Shown here in pieces: positions 5,545 through 6,096 of a DNA stretch of 6,096 nt (position 1 is the stretch's first letter; every line of letters starts with the position of its first letter). Made by a program: the position numbers and the translations under genes. Below the pieces are notes generated by a model, which was not told the DNA's origin, ran no database searches, and was given only the letters and a program-made list of their open reading frames with translations. The DNA lies in contig CAJOED010000094.1 in the NCBI GenBank assembly GCA_905233335.1, positions 8,747 to 14,842 on the forward strand, written 5' to 3'. The stretch comes from an uncultured Synergistales bacterium. Its GTDB lineage: Bacteria; Synergistota; Synergistia; Synergistales; Aminobacteriaceae.

Positions 5545-5646
5545 ATGACAGAAAATAAATATGAGAAGAATCAAAGAATAGACTTACAAATCACGGATCT
5601 CAGTTCGGAAGGGGAAGGCATCGGAAAGCTCGACGGCTTACTCGTT
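5545..5646 (+). pseudogene. N-terminal fragment of a TRAM-domain 23S rRNA (uracil-5-)-methyltransferase (RlmD/RumA type)
   Basis: This is the only plus-strand coding segment I can support. ATG 5545-5547, with AGGTGAG at 5531-5537 upstream, opens MTENKYEKNQRIDLQITD and continues LSSEGEGIGKLDGLLV, the first strands of a TRAM domain as found at the start of RlmD/RumA/TrmA-like enzymes (usual pattern: I-x-L-x-I-x-D-L-x-x-x-G-x-G-I-G-x-x-D-G). TRAM domains bind RNA, and the full enzymes are about 400-450 residues with a SAM domain. Homology stops after 34 residues; the frame then runs through unrelated RGLREATRTC to a stop at 5679, where the minus-strand phosphorylase start is encoded instead. The fragment carries its native ribosome site and gene start but nothing else. 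It lies opposite in sense to everything around it. Confidence 0.72.
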
Positions 5647-5761
5647 CGGGGTCTCCGGGAAGCAACACGTACTTGTTGATGTCGCCTTCCTTGCAGCTGA
5701 TGTGATATTGCAAGTTGCCGCCCATCGTCGGACGCTCGGCGTTAGAAGTCCATTCACTCAT
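5639..5761 (-). pseudogene. udp: Uridine phosphorylase, N-terminal 41 codons of a disrupted gene
   Basis: ATG 5761-5759 follows AAAGGTGA (5777-5770) at about 8 nt. The reading frame gives MSEWTSNAERPTMGGNLQYH, then ISCKEGDINKYVLLPGDPER, matching the start of family-length nucleoside phosphorylases; PGDPER holds the Gly and Arg of the phosphate site (E. coli Gly26/Arg30). After V (GTA 5641-5639) the frame continues into non-homologous SRRAFRCLPLPN and stops. The homologous C-terminal part resumes at 5525. In the family about 39 residues separate PGDPxRV from GPS; here 113 nt of foreign sequence lie between them. Intact length would be about 269 residues (E. coli Udp has 253). As sequenced it cannot make active enzyme. 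Confidence 0.82.
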
Positions 5762-5819
5762 ACACAAAATCACCTTTCCACTTCTGTATATATTCAGGGT
5801 TGAAGCACATAATTATTCA

Positions 5820-6093
5820 CATATCGTTCATCATCAGACGCTCACACTCACGTATCAGGATTGCCGCGAAAAGCATATCGTCAGACACCCACAATTACTT
5901 ATGAAGTAATCGTCCTCCCGCGCCTGTAATTATGCAAGGCCGCCTCGAAAAAAAACATTACTGCTCATCATCACACGCTCGTAACCACTCATGCACTAAT
6001 ACGCCGCCGCCCATTGTCGGACACTCTATACTTACTCATGAACTAATCGTCATCCCGCGCCTGTAATTATGCAAGACCGCCTGAAAAAAACAA
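5820..6093. repeat. Two tandem ~137-bp imperfect direct repeats in a gene-free region
   Basis: The unit 5820-5956 recurs at 5957-6093 with an offset of 136-137 nt. The best-conserved part is CCCGCGCCTGTAATTATG followed by CAAG(G/A)CCGCCT and a run of seven or eight A (5917-5955 and 6054-6090), almost identical in both. The remainder of each unit is more diverged and holds two copies of an 18-nt core on the minus strand, consensus GAGYGTCYGAYRATGRGC, at 5826-5843, 5873-5890, 5963-5980 and 6009-6026. I see no open reading frame of note, RNA gene or good promoter from 5762 to 6096. The region reaches the window edge, so further units may lie outside. Confidence 0.75.
5894..5910. repeat. Small perfect dyad inside repeat unit
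   Basis: ATTACTT-ATG-AAGTAAT is a 7-bp inverted repeat with a 3-nt centre. Related but imperfect versions of this motif, ACTCATGCACTAAT (5987-6000) and ACTCATGAACTAAT (6034-6047), occur in the adjacent unit, so the dyad belongs to the repeat family and is not a separate element. Confidence 0.5.
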
Positions 6094-6096
6094 ACA

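Noticed and set aside
5820..6096. CRISPR array
   Set aside because: The repeats are long, imperfect, few and contain substructure; there are no uniform 23-37-nt repeats with unique spacers and no cas genes.
5890..6096. Small protein encoded in each repeat unit (frame ending LHNYRRG(R/M)TI(T/S)S)
   Set aside because: Both units keep the frame over about 18 codons, but most differences between them change the amino acid and no good start with a ribosome site is present, so coding selection is not supported.

Overview
The window reads as a bacterial chromosome segment in which every intact gene lies on the minus strand, so transcription runs from high to low coordinates. The core is the translation and nucleotide cluster rpsB-tsf-pyrH-frr, followed by the first 98 codons of a chemotaxis methyltransferase (cheR) that runs off the left edge. 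The proteins are mesophilic in appearance and base composition is near 50% G+C. The style of RpsB, EF-Ts and Hpt, together with a chemotaxis gene, makes a motile, probably anaerobic member of the Synergistota or a neighbouring lineage my best guess. This is an inference from remembered protein style, not a measurement. A metagenomic or single-cell origin would fit the damage seen at the right end.

Layout in transcription order. From 6096 to about 5820 there is no gene, only two tandem ~137-bp imperfect direct repeats. From 5761 to 4956 lies a uridine phosphorylase gene that is broken. Its first 41 codons (5761-5639) and last ~189 codons (5525-4956) are both recognisable. The expected ~39 codons between them are missing and replaced by ~113 bp that encode, on the opposite strand, the first 34 residues of a TRAM-domain RNA methyltransferase (RlmD/RumA type). 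The next gene, hpt (hypoxanthine phosphoribosyltransferase, 4966-4430), overlaps the phosphorylase end and closes that salvage operon with a clear terminator. A second unit (4203-3520) holds a single SAM-dependent methyltransferase with its own extended -10 promoter, a 12-nt palindrome at the predicted transcription start and a short heptamer repeat in its leader. It also ends in a strong terminator.

The third unit starts at an extended -10 promoter (3468-3460). A ~100-nt leader before rpsB can fold into two nested stems and a possible pseudoknot whose 3' strand enters the rpsB Shine-Dalgarno site, a plausible S2 autoregulatory element. rpsB and tsf are 4 nt apart. A terminator-like hairpin separates tsf from pyrH. 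pyrH, frr and cheR then follow at short spacing. The genes link ribosome assembly (S2), elongation (EF-Ts), UTP supply (UMP kinase) and ribosome recycling (RRF), with chemotaxis attached downstream.

I see no defence system, CRISPR array, transposase, tRNA or rRNA. The points most worth checking are the phosphorylase/TRAM junctions (probably a misassembly or amplification chimera, possibly a real rearrangement), the rpsB leader, and the right-end repeat family, which resembles the phosphorylase start region.
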